Shown: in pieces, positions 43,731 through 53,000 of the stretch
Position numbering within the stretch: the first letter of the stretch is position 1
How the letters are laid out: every line of letters begins with the position of its first letter
Assembly (NCBI GenBank): GCA_029202545.1
Contig: CP119311.1
Location: forward strand, 3,100,001 to 3,164,000
Direction: 5' to 3'
Length of the DNA: 64,000 nucleotides
DNA from: Candidatus Pseudobacter hemicellulosilyticus
GTDB lineage: Bacteria > Bacteroidota > Bacteroidia > Chitinophagales > Chitinophagaceae
Program-made: the position numbers and the translations under genes
The notes under the pieces: model-generated
Database searches by the model: none
Told to the model about the DNA's origin: nothing
What the model saw: the letters and a program-made list of their open reading frames with translations, nothing else

Positions 43731-44609
43731 ATGAGAATTGGATTGATCCTCTTCCTGTTTGCACTGTCCGGACTGCCGGGCAGTGCGCAGGACTTTTCTT
43801 TCGTCTTCATGACAGACATACATGTGAAGCCGGAAGCCGGCGCCGCCAAAGGTTTTCGTAAGGCCATTGATACTGCCAATACATTACCGGCAGATTTTGT
43901 ACTGATGGGCGGCGACCTGGTCTTTGATGTCATGAGAGGCAATAGGGGACGGGGCGATACACTGTTTCGCCTTTACAAAGAAACAGCCCGGCATTTCCGC
44001 CAGCGGGTGTATCCCTGCATCGGCAATCATGAACTGTTCGGTATCTATGCAGAGAGTGGACTGGATTCTACTGATCCTGATTATAAGTACGGCATGTATG
44101 AGCGTTACCTGGGGCCAACCTGGTATTCCTTTGATCATAAGGGCTGGCATTTTATTGTGCTGAATTCTATTGATGCAAAGGACTATAAATATTATGGTGT
44201 CATCGGGCCGGAGCAGATGGCCTGGTTGAAAAAAGACCTGGCTGCATTGCCGGCCGGCATGCCCATTGTGCTGGTGACGCATATTCCATTGGTATCTGCC
44301 TTTCAGCAATTGAACCCGCCAAAGACGGCGCCTGCTGATGTAAACGGTCTCTGGGTCTCCAACCGGAACGAGGTCCTGGCCCTTTTTGACACGCTCAACC
44401 TCAAACTGGTATTGCAGGGCCACCTGCATTGGCTGGAAGATCTGTACCTGAACAATAAAACACATTTTATTACCGGCGGGGCCATTGCCGGTCGGCCCAG
44501 CTGGCGGGGTACCCGGCATGAAGAAGAAGGATTTCTCCATATAAAAATAGTGAAGGGTGAAGTGAAATGGGATTATATTGATTACGGATGGGAGGTGATG
44601 CCGGAATAA
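43731..44609 (+). CDS. Secreted calcineurin-like metallophosphoesterase
   Basis: 292 residues with a signal peptide ('MRIGLILFLFALSGLPGSAQ'). All metal-binding motifs of the family are present in order: D-x-H in 'FMTDIHVKPEAG', 'GGDLVFD', 'IGNHELFG', 'VTHIPL' and 'LQGHLHWLEDL'. It should hydrolyse phosphomono- or diesters in the periplasm or at the cell surface with a di-metal centre. It is tightly coupled to SusD (16 bp) and precedes a TonB receptor and a GDPD enzyme, which supports a phosphate-ester scavenging locus. Confidence 0.92.
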   Translation: MRIGLILFLFALSGLPGSAQDFSFVFMTDIHVKPEAGAAKGFRKAIDTANTLPADFVLMGGDLVFDVMRGNRGRGDTLFRLYKETARHFRQRVYPCIGNHELFGIYAESGLDSTDPDYKYGMYERYLGPTWYSFDHKGWHFIVLNSIDAKDYKYYGVIGPEQMAWLKKDLAALPAGMPIVLVTHIPLVSAFQQLNPPKTAPADVNGLWVSNRNEVLALFDTLNLKLVLQGHLHWLEDLYLNNKTHFITGGAIAGRPSWRGTRHEEEGFLHIKIVKGEVKWDYIDYGWEVMPE

Positions 44610-44716
44610 TGTTCCCCCTTCGTTCCGGCGATTGGGTAATACCGTTGATCCGCATACTGAAAAATTTGGTAACAAAAAAATGATGCGGCCATCATCAACA
44701 CATAACAGCGCAGTGA

Positions 44717-44724
44717 TACATTTG
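44717..44724 (+). promoter_or_regulatory. -7 promoter box TACATTTG before the TonB receptor gene
   Basis: It matches TAnnTTTG and lies 38 bp before the ATG at 44763 in the 153-bp gap after the metallophosphoesterase. No clear -33 TTTG was found. It suggests that the receptor-GDPD pair can be transcribed separately from SusCD. Confidence 0.4.
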
Positions 44725-44762
44725 CGGCCTGACAAAAACAGGCAAACCCATCACTGCTCTAT

Positions 44763-47426
44763 ATGCATAAGATTCTTTATTTAACCCTGATCTGCTTATC
44801 CTTTTCAATCCTGACCTTTTCACAGCAGCCGGCTACCGGCAGTCTGACCGGCGCCGTTAAAACCGCCGGCGGAGAAAAACTGGCCAGCGCCACCCTGCTG
44901 CTGACCATGAAGGAAAAGCAATGGAACACAACCAGTAACGAACAAGGGATTTTTTACTTTAATAACCTGACACCCGGCAGGTATGTATTAAAGATCAGCT
45001 ATGCCGGGTATGCTGATCACCTGGAAACAATCAACATCGTTGCCGGCGGGCAGGAAAGGGATTTTCTGCTCAGCCAGGCTAACGAACAGCTGGAAGAAGT
45101 GTTGGTCAGCACCCAGAAGCGACTGCAAAGCAGGGTAGATGTACCCATTGCAGTAAGTGCTATCAGCGGACCTGCCATGAACCGGCTCAATATCCGCCAG
45201 TACGATGAGCTGGCCCAGTATGTTCCCGGTCTCCAGATGCAATTGCAAAGCCCCAACAACCCCAGCTATGTGATCCGCGGTATCACTTCCGATGAAGGCG
45301 ATACCCGCACCCAGCACCGCGTTTCCGTTTTCCAGGACGGTGTATCCATGTCGCGCTCCCGTGGCTCCGTGGCCGAGCTGTTCGATATGGAAAGGGTGGA
45401 AGTGGTGAAAGGACCGCAGGGAACCCTGTTCGGTCGTGGGGCGCAGATTGGCGCCGTACACCTGATCCAGAACAAACCCACTCACCAGCTGGGCGGTGAA
45501 TTGCAGCTGGGCTATGGCAACTGGAACCAGCAGATAGCCAATGGTTATATCAATACGCCGCTGGGCGATAAATTCGCCAACCGCTTCGCTTTCTTTTACA
45601 ACCAGCGGGATGGTTTTATTGACAACAAAGCCGGTGGCGACCTCAACGGCCGCAATGTGATTGCCCTGCGCAATACACTGCGCTTCCAGCCTTCCGCTGC
45701 CACTACTGCCGACCTGATCATCAATTACCAGCACGATAATTATCCCGGTACCAGCTTCAAGAGCATGCAATATGCACCGGCCGGTGGTGATACCGCTTTC
45801 TGGTCGGCCGCTGCGCTCAATCCCGGGAAAGACCTCTATATCAAACGCGATGTACTGGGCCTGACCCTGCTGCTCAACCACCAGCTGTCCAGCCGCTGGG
45901 ACCTGGCTTCCATCACCGGTTACCGGCAGTATGATTCTGATGAAGCTTTTGATGCGGATGGTACCAACGCCCCGGTGCTGTTCCTGAATGAAATGGCTAA
46001 GGGCAAACAGTTCAGCCAGGAGTTCCGCTTCAACTATGACGATAAAAAAAGGTTCTCCGGTTTCTTCGGCGCCAGCTTTTTCCATGAGAATGCCAGCACC
46101 GATCTGCCCCTGCGCATCAATGAGCAGAGCTTGTATGTGGCCGCTACACCGCTGATCCAGCAAGCTGTCGCAGGGCAGTTGCTGGCGGCAGGTCTGCCGG
46201 CACAGCAGGTCAACGCCCTGATCCCGGCACTCTTCCCCATACAACCTGTACTGAAGAATGGACAGCCGGTCTATGTCAGCAACCTGCCGGATATTGCCGG
46301 TACGCTGGCCATGGCCGGTATTCCCCTGGCGGCATTGCCGGTGAGTATCCAGCAACTGGTTGGCGCTATTTCCAAGGCGCCGCTGAATGCTTACCATGAG
46401 GAATGGTCGCACGACTATGGTAAGAATACAGCCTACGAAATTTTTGCCGATGGTACCTACAAACTGGCCGGCGGTCTTTCGCTCACGGCTGGTCTGCGCG
46501 GCAGCTATGAAAAACAAATGGGCGGCTACCAGGCTGATCCCTCTGCACAGCCAGGAGCCTTGGGTATCCTGATGGGAAATTACCCCAACCTGCTGTGGAC
46601 GCCTACCGATGGTAAGTACACGGTGACCAAGGATTATTTCTCCTATGTAGGCCGTGTGGCGCTCAATTATATTTTTGGTGAGAACAATGTATACGCCAGT
46701 GTTTCCAGGGGCCGCAGGCCGGGGGTGATCATGCTCACGGCTGCCGATACCACTTTCCTGCAACCTGAAATTGTATGGAGCTATGAAGCAGGTGTCAAAG
46801 GCCGTATAGCGGGCGGTAAACTGGGGTATGACCTGGCCGTTTATTATTACGACTGGAGCCACTTCCAGTCCAATAGCTATGAGCTGCGTAATGGCAGCCT
46901 GGTCTATGTTTCCAAAGATGCCGGCAAGGCGCATAGCCTGGGCCTGGAAGCCGCGCTGCAATACCAGTTCCTGCGCCAGAGCCATGTGTTTGCCAACTGG
47001 GCCTGTATTGACGGTCAGTTCAATGAGGAAGATGAGCAGGGCAATAAACAGGAATATGCCGGCAACACTTTCCGCCTGACACCGAAGAACAGTTTCTCGG
47101 CAGGGGTGGACCTGAACCTGCCGCTGCAAAAAGGAAGAAATACCATAGTATATGTGCGTCCTTCGTATACATATAAAAGCAAAGTGTACTTTGAGAACAG
47201 CAACCGGGCAGATCTCAGCCAGGACGGTTTTGGCCTGCTGAATGCTACTGCCGGTATCCGCTGGACAGCTGGCCGGCTGCGCTATGATGTAACCCTTTTT
47301 GGCAGGAATCTGGCCGATGAAAAATACCTGATAGATGCAGGGAATACAGGTGATGCTATTGGAATGCCTACGTATATTGCGGGTAACAGGCGTACGCTTG
47401 GCCTAATGTTCAAACTCGGATTCTAA
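44763..47426 (+). CDS. TonB-dependent receptor (non-SusC type)
   Basis: 887 residues. Signal peptide at about 1-20; carboxypeptidase-regulatory-like domain at about 25-105 ('GSLTGAVKTAGGEKLASATL'); plug at about 120-235 ('DVPIAVSAISGPAMNRLNIR', 'VEVVKGPQGTLFGRGAQIGA'); 22-strand barrel ending in 'RRTLGLMFKLGF' with a terminal Phe. The plug resembles receptors of the Caulobacter type, not SusC, and there is no SusD partner and no STN domain. It lies 2 bp before the GDPD gene, so they are co-expressed. The ligand may be a phosphodiester or metal complex; unproven. Confidence 0.93.
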   Translation: MHKILYLTLICLSFSILTFSQQPATGSLTGAVKTAGGEKLASATLLLTMKEKQWNTTSNEQGIFYFNNLTPGRYVLKISYAGYADHLETINIVAGGQERDFLLSQANEQLEEVLVSTQKRLQSRVDVPIAVSAISGPAMNRLNIRQYDELAQYVPGLQMQLQSPNNPSYVIRGITSDEGDTRTQHRVSVFQDGVSMSRSRGSVAELFDMERVEVVKGPQGTLFGRGAQIGAVHLIQNKPTHQLGGELQLGYGNWNQQIANGYINTPLGDKFANRFAFFYNQRDGFIDNKAGGDLNGRNVIALRNTLRFQPSAATTADLIINYQHDNYPGTSFKSMQYAPAGGDTAFWSAAALNPGKDLYIKRDVLGLTLLLNHQLSSRWDLASITGYRQYDSDEAFDADGTNAPVLFLNEMAKGKQFSQEFRFNYDDKKRFSGFFGASFFHENASTDLPLRINEQSLYVAATPLIQQAVAGQLLAAGLPAQQVNALIPALFPIQPVLKNGQPVYVSNLPDIAGTLAMAGIPLAALPVSIQQLVGAISKAPLNAYHEEWSHDYGKNTAYEIFADGTYKLAGGLSLTAGLRGSYEKQMGGYQADPSAQPGALGILMGNYPNLLWTPTDGKYTVTKDYFSYVGRVALNYIFGENNVYASVSRGRRPGVIMLTAADTTFLQPEIVWSYEAGVKGRIAGGKLGYDLAVYYYDWSHFQSNSYELRNGSLVYVSKDAGKAHSLGLEAALQYQFLRQSHVFANWACIDGQFNEEDEQGNKQEYAGNTFRLTPKNSFSAGVDLNLPLQKGRNTIVYVRPSYTYKSKVYFENSNRADLSQDGFGLLNATAGIRWTAGRLRYDVTLFGRNLADEKYLIDAGNTGDAIGMPTYIAGNRRTLGLMFKLGF

Positions 47427-47440
47427 AAATGCGCTTAACT

Positions 47441-48730
47441 ATGAAACAACTAACCGCAATTTTCATCCTATGTATTGTATTGGCGGGTAAAGGCTTTGCC
47501 CAGGATACAGCACTGGCGCGTTACCAGGGCAATTATCGTTTTCCTGCCGGAGGGCAGGCTGGCAATGCAGTGGTGCTGGTGAAAGGCGATAAGCTGGAGA
47601 TCAGCGCTGCTATTGGTACGGCTACTTTGAAGAGAAGAAAAATGGACCTGTTTGATGTGGTGGAATATGAAGGTTCTGTGCAGTTCCTTCGGGATACTGC
47701 CGGGAAAGTAGCACGCCTGCAGGTGAAGATCCCTGCCGGTGAAATAGACCTGGAAGGTGAACTGCATCCGGAAGATGTGGATTCTACAGAAACTGTTACA
47801 GAGGAAATCACAACGGGCATGCTGTCCGGGGATGAGATGCGTCAGATGATGGTTGAACTGGGGCCAGGCCCCATACAGCCGGCACGTGTACGCGAACCTT
47901 TTGTCGCCGGAGGCGCTTTTGATGTACAGGCACACCAGGGTGGTTGTGGATTGTATCCCTGCAATACCATTGAGGCATTCATTAATGCCGTTAAGCTGGG
48001 CGTTAATACGCTGGAGCTGGATTGCGTGGTCTCCAAAGACCTTCGGGTGGTAGTGTCTCATGACCAGTTCATGAATGCCACTATGCTGCTGCCTTCCGGC
48101 AGCGATGCCATTACAAAGGACAACCAGCTTTCTTACAATATCTTCACCATGAAGTATGATAGCGTACGGAAGTTTGACGCCGGCTCCCGGAAAAATCCGG
48201 AGTTTCCGCAGCAAAAAAAGCTGAAGACCTATAAGCCCCTGCTGACGGAGGTGATTGATTCGGTAGAAAACTATGTTCGCAGGAACAAGCTGAAACCAGT
48301 GCGGTACAATATCGAGATCAAATCGCTCAGGGGTGATGATCAGTTCCATCCCTCACCGGAGATATTTGCCGACCTGATAACGAGAATTGTCTATGGCAGG
48401 AGAATAGAATGGCAGGTCCTTATCCAGTCGTTTGATGTACGGCCGCTGAAGATTATTCATGAAAGATATCCGAACCTCATGATCTCTTTGCTGGTGCATA
48501 ACCAGAAAACGCTGGAAGAAAACCTGCAGGCGCTGGGTTTTAAACCGGATGTATACAGTCCTCATTTTAGCCTGGTGACGCCGGCGCTGGTGAAGGAAGT
48601 GAAGGAAAAGAAAATAGGGCTCATTCCCTGGACGGTAGATCAGCTGTCGGATCTGAAAAAGATCAAAGCCATGGGCGTGGATGGGATCATTACCAATTAC
48701 CCGGACAGGCTGCTGTCACTGAAAAAATAA
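47441..48730 (+). CDS. Secreted glycerophosphodiester phosphodiesterase-family protein
   Basis: The start at 47441 is chosen because it opens the signal peptide ('MKQLTAIFILCIVLAGKGFA'); an ATG four codons upstream is equally usable. The protein has about 429 residues. An N-terminal region of about 130 residues of unknown type precedes the GDPD barrel. Barrel motifs: 'AHQGGCGLYPCNTIEAFINA' (in place of the usual HRG), 'GVNTLELDCVVSKDLRVVVS' with 'HDQFMNAT', 'RYNIEIKSLRG', 'QSFDVRPL' and 'IPWTVDQLSDLKKIKAMGVD'. It should cleave glycerophosphodiesters to glycerol-3-phosphate and an alcohol in the periplasm. With the metallophosphoesterase it points to phosphodiester use. Confidence 0.9.
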   Translation: MKQLTAIFILCIVLAGKGFAQDTALARYQGNYRFPAGGQAGNAVVLVKGDKLEISAAIGTATLKRRKMDLFDVVEYEGSVQFLRDTAGKVARLQVKIPAGEIDLEGELHPEDVDSTETVTEEITTGMLSGDEMRQMMVELGPGPIQPARVREPFVAGGAFDVQAHQGGCGLYPCNTIEAFINAVKLGVNTLELDCVVSKDLRVVVSHDQFMNATMLLPSGSDAITKDNQLSYNIFTMKYDSVRKFDAGSRKNPEFPQQKKLKTYKPLLTEVIDSVENYVRRNKLKPVRYNIEIKSLRGDDQFHPSPEIFADLITRIVYGRRIEWQVLIQSFDVRPLKIIHERYPNLMISLLVHNQKTLEENLQALGFKPDVYSPHFSLVTPALVKEVKEKKIGLIPWTVDQLSDLKKIKAMGVDGIITNYPDRLLSLKK

Positions 48731-48752
48731 GCTGCCATGCAGCTGCTCATTG

Positions 48753-48783
48753 AAAAGGCCCGGCAATTTTGCCGGGCCTTTTT
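48753..48783. terminator. Strong bidirectional terminator
   Basis: AAAAGGCCCGGCA at 48753-48765 pairs perfectly with 48770-48782 around a 4-nt loop, with A-rich and T-rich tails. It ends the GDPD transcript and the opposing aminotransferase transcript. Confidence 0.9.
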
Positions 48784-48808
48784 ATTTCATATTGGTTACA
48801 GGGATAGC

Positions 48809-50032
48809 TTATACGGCTGTCATAGCGCTGACCAGTGCTTTCTCCATTCTTTCCAGTACACCGGGAATGGCTTCCAGCTTACAGGTGCCTACGCTGATGC
48901 GGTACCAGGGAGTGCCATCGGGCGAACCAAAGGTATCAAAGGGAAGGATGCCCATATTGGCCTCATCCAGCATCAGGGTATGCGCTTGCGGGATATCGAT
49001 CTTCATGGTGAGGTAAAGCGCTGCCTGCGGTTTGATAGCATCTACCGGGAAGCCTTTGGCTTTGAGGGCCAGGATGCCGTCATGCAGCTGGAACAGGCGC
49101 TCACCGATCTGGCGGCGGATCTCCTGGAGGTATTCATTCACCAGTTCAGTCTGTCCCAGGAACCAGGCAGTGGCTTTCTGCTCGGCCATAGGCGCCCAGG
49201 CGCCTACGTGCGTGAGGATGGATTTCATTTTATTGAGTACGGCGGCGGGTCCTAAAGCCCAGCCCACACGTACGCCGGTAGCGGCGAAGGCCTTGCTGAT
49301 GGCGTCAATATAAATTGTGTAGGGACGCATTTCGGGCATCAGTCCTACGGGATGATAATGCTGGTTATCGCCCTGGAGAAGCAGGCTGTACATCTGGTCG
49401 AACATGACATAGAGCTTCTTCTGGTCCGGACCACGGCGGTTGTTCTCTTCCACTACCAGCTGGCAGATACCCAGCAGGTCTTCTTTGCGGAAGCAGGTGC
49501 CGGTGGGATTCTGCGGTGAGCAGAGGGCCAGCAGGGTAGCGCCTTCCAGGTGTGGGGCCAGGTCGGCCGCTGTGGGCATAAAGAAATTATCTGCGGCCGT
49601 CTCTACGGTGCAGTGTTCTGCTTCTGTGAGGGAAGCATAGAAATGGTTGTTCCAGCCGGGTACGGGATACACTACTTTATCGCCCTTGTCCACAATGGTG
49701 CGGTACAGGGCATAGATCAGCGGCCGGCCGCCGGCGCCTACCAGCACTTCATTCTCGGTATAGGCATGGCCCTGGAACGACTGGGCAAACTGGCTGATAG
49801 CCTTACGCAGATCAAGGTTGCCTTCCGCAGCGGGGTAGTTGGTCTGGTGCTCCTGATAGGCTTTGATAATGGCCTCTTCCAGGGTAGCCGGTATGGGAAA
49901 GAAGGCGGGGTTGAAATCACCTACGGTAAAGTTGTCTACCGGATTGCCTCCGGCAATCATGGCTTTGATGGAATTGCTCATAGCCAGGATGGGTGAGCCT
50001 GGAATGCTTTCAGCGAGTTTGGAAAGTTTCAT
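48809..50032 (-). CDS. PLP-dependent class I/II aminotransferase
   Basis: 407 residues, fold-type I aminotransferase (aspartate aminotransferase superfamily). Visible motifs: 'NYPAAEGNLDLRKAISQF', 'VGAGGRPLIYALYRTIVDKG', 'PVPGWNNHF', 'CSPQNPTGTCFRKEDL', 'YVMFDQMYSLLL' and the PLP-lysine in 'IDAISKAFAATGVRVGWALG'. It is cytoplasmic. The substrate amino acid cannot be told from sequence alone. It is monocistronic, sharing the terminator at 48753 with the GDPD gene. Confidence 0.93.
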   Translation of the reverse strand: MKLSKLAESIPGSPILAMSNSIKAMIAGGNPVDNFTVGDFNPAFFPIPATLEEAIIKAYQEHQTNYPAAEGNLDLRKAISQFAQSFQGHAYTENEVLVGAGGRPLIYALYRTIVDKGDKVVYPVPGWNNHFYASLTEAEHCTVETAADNFFMPTAADLAPHLEGATLLALCSPQNPTGTCFRKEDLLGICQLVVEENNRRGPDQKKLYVMFDQMYSLLLQGDNQHYHPVGLMPEMRPYTIYIDAISKAFAATGVRVGWALGPAAVLNKMKSILTHVGAWAPMAEQKATAWFLGQTELVNEYLQEIRRQIGERLFQLHDGILALKAKGFPVDAIKPQAALYLTMKIDIPQAHTLMLDEANMGILPFDTFGSPDGTPWYRISVGTCKLEAIPGVLERMEKALVSAMTAV

Positions 50033-50400
50033 GTTTGATATGAATATAATTGAATGATAAGCATGACAGTACAGGTCCGGGCAGCGCCTTTCAGGAGGCT
50101 GAAGCCTTGTCAGAACAGACCTATGTAAGGGTAGTTAGCAGATCGCCTGCATGATGGTAGAGTTCAGCAGGAAAATGTAATTGTTCCTGCCGTCTGTGAA
50201 AAGTTTATGAGGGTAGTCGGGACGCATCTGAATAATGTGGCGCAAAGATACAGGTAATTGGGCATTCCCTGTACCTGTTTCCGGCCAGGGAAAGGAGTGG
50301 AAACTGTTTTGCCGGCGACATCAATGTGTAAACGGCCGCTTTGTAAGCAGCTATGGCATAGGGCCCTGAGGCTAAACTTGTTTTGGATCATGTATTTTGA

Positions 50401-50431
50401 CCGGTATCCTGACCGCTTTAAGGGATACCGG
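50401..50431. promoter_or_regulatory. 9-bp perfect inverted repeat CCGGTATCC/GGATACCGG
   Basis: Arms 50401-50409 and 50423-50431, with a 13-nt spacer. It lies in the 513-bp divergent region between the aminotransferase and the HPF-like gene, 114 bp before the latter's start. It may be an operator or 5'-UTR hairpin. A weaker 7-bp repeat lies at 50167-50190. No gene is seen in 50033-50545. Confidence 0.4.
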
Positions 50432-50545
50432 GTATGCTGACCATGCTCAGGAAAGCCGATGACAACTCTCATGGGCCAGTTCCTATAAGCGCTCTACCTT
50501 TCTTGAGCCTGACTGTTGGGTATTCACTTTTTAAAATCCGGGGTT

Positions 50546-50872
50546 ATGCATATAGATTTTCATATTAAACATGGGATTGTATCGGACGCCTCCCTGCAAC
50601 AGATGCGGGACCGCCTCCTGACCCTGCATCGCAAAGACAGGGAAATTGCCAAAGCCAATGTGGTGCTGCGCGAAGAGATGGCTGATCCACTGGGCAGGGT
50701 CTGCGAAGTGGAGCTGCTGATCTATGGCTCTTCCATCTACGTACACCGCCAGGCATGGAGTTATGATTGCGCTTTCCGCGAAGTAATGGAAATGCTCACT
50801 GAAACAATTGATGCACAGCTGAGAAAGCAAAAAGAACCACGTGTGCTCAATGTGACCACCGTGAGGGTCTGA
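50546..50872 (+). CDS. HPF/RaiA-like ribosome-associated protein
   Basis: The start at 50546 ('MHIDFHIKHGIVSDASLQQM') is preferred over an ATG 30 bp upstream because the first beta strand of the fold begins there. The 108-residue protein follows the short HPF/YfiA pattern of beta-alpha-beta-beta-beta-alpha: 'LLTLHRKDREIAKANVVLRE', 'CEVELLIYGSSIYVHRQA' and 'FREVMEMLTETIDAQLRKQK'. Such proteins bind the 30S decoding centre and silence ribosomes in stationary phase. It lacks the C-terminal dimerisation domain of long HPF. Sequence support is moderate. It precedes the mannosidases, with no evident functional link. Confidence 0.68.
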   Translation: MHIDFHIKHGIVSDASLQQMRDRLLTLHRKDREIAKANVVLREEMADPLGRVCEVELLIYGSSIYVHRQAWSYDCAFREVMEMLTETIDAQLRKQKEPRVLNVTTVRV

Positions 50873-50888
50873 GAATTTTCCCTGAACT

Positions 50889-50935
50889 AAATCGTTATTG
50901 CACTACATTTATAGGATTAAACGCATAAACGATTT
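50889..50935. promoter_or_regulatory. Inverted repeat AAATCGTT/AACGATTT before the beta-mannosidase gene
   Basis: 8-bp perfect arms (50889-50896 and 50928-50935) separated by 31 nt; the right arm ends 3 bp before the ATG at 50939. It may be an operator for the mannosidase genes. The candidate -7 between the arms (TACATTTA) is one base off consensus. Confidence 0.3.
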
Positions 50936-50938
50936 GCC

Positions 50939-52945
50939 ATGTTCAGAAAACTGACCATTTGCTGCTTACTGTTATGCTGTGTTGCCATTTATCCATTGTC
51001 AGCGCAGGTACAGACCCTTTCTCTCCATTCCGGATGGCAATTCCGCGAGCAGGACGATGCACGCTGGTACCCGGCCAGGGTGCCCGGTGAAGTGCACCTG
51101 GATCTGCTGGCCAATAAACTCATCCCTGACCCCTTTTACCGCGACAACGAGAAAAAACTTCAGTGGATTGAAAAAGAGAACTGGGAATACCAGACCCGCT
51201 TTGATGTCCCCGCCAATCTCCGCAGCCAGGCACAGGTACAGCTGGTATTTGATGGTCTGGATACCTATGCCGCTGTTTACCTGAACGACCAGCTGATCCT
51301 GGAGGCCGATAACAGCTTTCGCCAGTGGCGCGTAGCGGTGAAATCGCTCCTCAAACCCACCGGTAACAAACTCTTCATCCGCTTCTGGTCTGCCCAGAAT
51401 AAAGTGGATAGCCTGGCCAAAGCCCACCTGCCTTATGTGATCCCCGATAATCCCCGCGCCTATGTCCGCAAAGCACAATATCATTTTGGCTGGGACTGGG
51501 GTCCCAAATTCACTACCTGCGGTATCTGGAAAGCCGTGAAACTGGAAGCTTTTCAGCAACTGCCAGCTGAAAAGCCCTACCAGCCCCCGGTACAGGTGGA
51601 GCTGGTGCAGAAACCCGACCAGTACGGTGAATCCTTTGCCTTTCATATTAATGGCCAGCCCGTTTACATGAAGGGCGCCAACTATATTCCCTCCGATGCT
51701 TTTGTTACCCGCATGACCCGCGACAGCTACCGCCAGATGCTCCTGATGGCCAAAGAAGCCAATATGAATATGCTGCGCGTATGGGGCGGTGGTATCTACG
51801 AGGATGATTATTTCTACGATCTCTGTGATTCCCTTGGCATCTATGTCTGGCAGGACTTCATGTTTGCCGGCACCATGGTGCCTGGTGATGACGCCTTTTT
51901 CGCTAACGTGCGCGAAGAAGTGAAATACCAGGTCAAACGACTTCGTCATCATAAAAGCATCGTGATCTGGTGCGGTAACAATGAAATAGAAGAAGCTTTC
52001 TACCACTGGGGCTGGCAGCAGCAGTACCGCCTGCGTCCTTCTGACAGCACAACGCTCTGGAATGATTATGTACGGCTGTTCAGGGACAGTATCCCTGCCT
52101 GGCTCAAAGAAGTGGATCCCTACAGGCCTTATGTATCCAGCTCGCCCAGGTTCCACTGGAGCCGTGCTTCCAGCATCACCGAGGGCGACAGCCACTACTG
52201 GGGTACCTGGTGGGGCGGTGAGGATTTTGAGGTGTTTGAAAAGAAGACCGGTCGCTTCATCAGTGAATACGGTATGCAGGCCATGCCCAATTATTCCAGT
52301 ATCCTGGCCATTACACAGCCGCAGGACCGCTACCTGTTCTCCGATGTGCTGGAAAACCACCAGCGTGCCGGTAAAGGATTCAGCAAGCTGGAAGGTTACC
52401 TGAAAGGCTATATGATTGATTCTGCCAGGATCAATAAATTATCCGTTGAAGATTATGTGTACCTCACCCAATGTGTGCAATACTACGGGTTCAAGAATAT
52501 GATCCTCATCCACCGCAGCTTTGAGCCCCGGAATATGGGCACCCTGCTATGGCAGCTGAACGACTGCTGGCCGGTTGCCAGCTGGAGTATCACCGACTAT
52601 TACAACCGCGCGCCCAAAGCGGGCTGGTATGCGGTGAAAGCTGCCTATAGTGACACAGACAGACCCGAAAGGGATTTGGTTCGTCCCAAAGATCTAAAAC
52701 TGTCCGATCCCGCTATCAGCTGCGTACGGAAAGGCAATACCCTGGTGCTGAAAGCCAGTTCCTTTGCCAAATACGTATATGTAGAGCTGCCGGGATACAG
52801 CGGTCATTTTTCAGATAATTATTTCGACCTGCAACCAGGTGTGGAAAAACAGATCAGCTTTGATCCGGCAAAACTGAAGGTCCCGGCAACTGGCTTCAGA
52901 CCCAAGGTCAGATCGCTGTTTGACATACAGCAGGCTTACCGGTAA
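50939..52945 (+). CDS. GH2 beta-mannosidase, short form lacking two inner domains
   Basis: 668 residues with a signal peptide (about 1-22). The N-terminal jelly-roll ('LHSGWQFREQDDARWYPARV' to 'GWDWGPKFTTCGIWKAVKLE') is followed almost at once by the catalytic barrel ('GESFAFHINGQPVYMKGANY'). The acid/base Glu349 ('WCGNNEIEEAF') and nucleophile Glu443 ('FISEYGMQAM') are both present and 94 residues apart, as in normal family members. Full-length relatives have about 850 residues, with an immunoglobulin-like domain between jelly-roll and barrel and another after the barrel; here both junctions (about residues 200-222 and 565-585) are short linkers. The predicted role is removal of beta-mannose, e.g. 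from the N-glycan core, next to the GH92 gene. Confidence 0.92.
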   Translation: MFRKLTICCLLLCCVAIYPLSAQVQTLSLHSGWQFREQDDARWYPARVPGEVHLDLLANKLIPDPFYRDNEKKLQWIEKENWEYQTRFDVPANLRSQAQVQLVFDGLDTYAAVYLNDQLILEADNSFRQWRVAVKSLLKPTGNKLFIRFWSAQNKVDSLAKAHLPYVIPDNPRAYVRKAQYHFGWDWGPKFTTCGIWKAVKLEAFQQLPAEKPYQPPVQVELVQKPDQYGESFAFHINGQPVYMKGANYIPSDAFVTRMTRDSYRQMLLMAKEANMNMLRVWGGGIYEDDYFYDLCDSLGIYVWQDFMFAGTMVPGDDAFFANVREEVKYQVKRLRHHKSIVIWCGNNEIEEAFYHWGWQQQYRLRPSDSTTLWNDYVRLFRDSIPAWLKEVDPYRPYVSSSPRFHWSRASSITEGDSHYWGTWWGGEDFEVFEKKTGRFISEYGMQAMPNYSSILAITQPQDRYLFSDVLENHQRAGKGFSKLEGYLKGYMIDSARINKLSVEDYVYLTQCVQYYGFKNMILIHRSFEPRNMGTLLWQLNDCWPVASWSITDYYNRAPKAGWYAVKAAYSDTDRPERDLVRPKDLKLSDPAISCVRKGNTLVLKASSFAKYVYVELPGYSGHFSDNYFDLQPGVEKQISFDPAKLKVPATGFRPKVRSLFDIQQAYR

Positions 52946-52965
52946 TGGGGATGTAATGGAATAAA

Positions 52966-52973
52966 TATATTTG
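52966..52973 (+). promoter_or_regulatory. -7 promoter box TATATTTG before the GH92 gene
   Basis: An exact TAnnTTTG match, 27 bp before the ATG at 53001, in the 55-bp gap after the beta-mannosidase. The -33 position overlaps the preceding stop codon and lacks TTTG. The GH92 gene may have its own start site in addition to read-through. Confidence 0.4.
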
Positions 52974-53000
52974 TTTCGCCAGTTCAAACCTGGTTTTTAA

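Noticed and set aside
42383..43942. 519-codon minus-strand frame over SusD and the metallophosphoesterase
   Set aside because: Shadow of two convincing plus-strand genes.
44988..47129. 713-codon open frame antisense to the TonB receptor
   Set aside because: It lies wholly inside a clear TonB-dependent receptor gene on the other strand; long antisense frames are expected in GC-rich codon-biased DNA.
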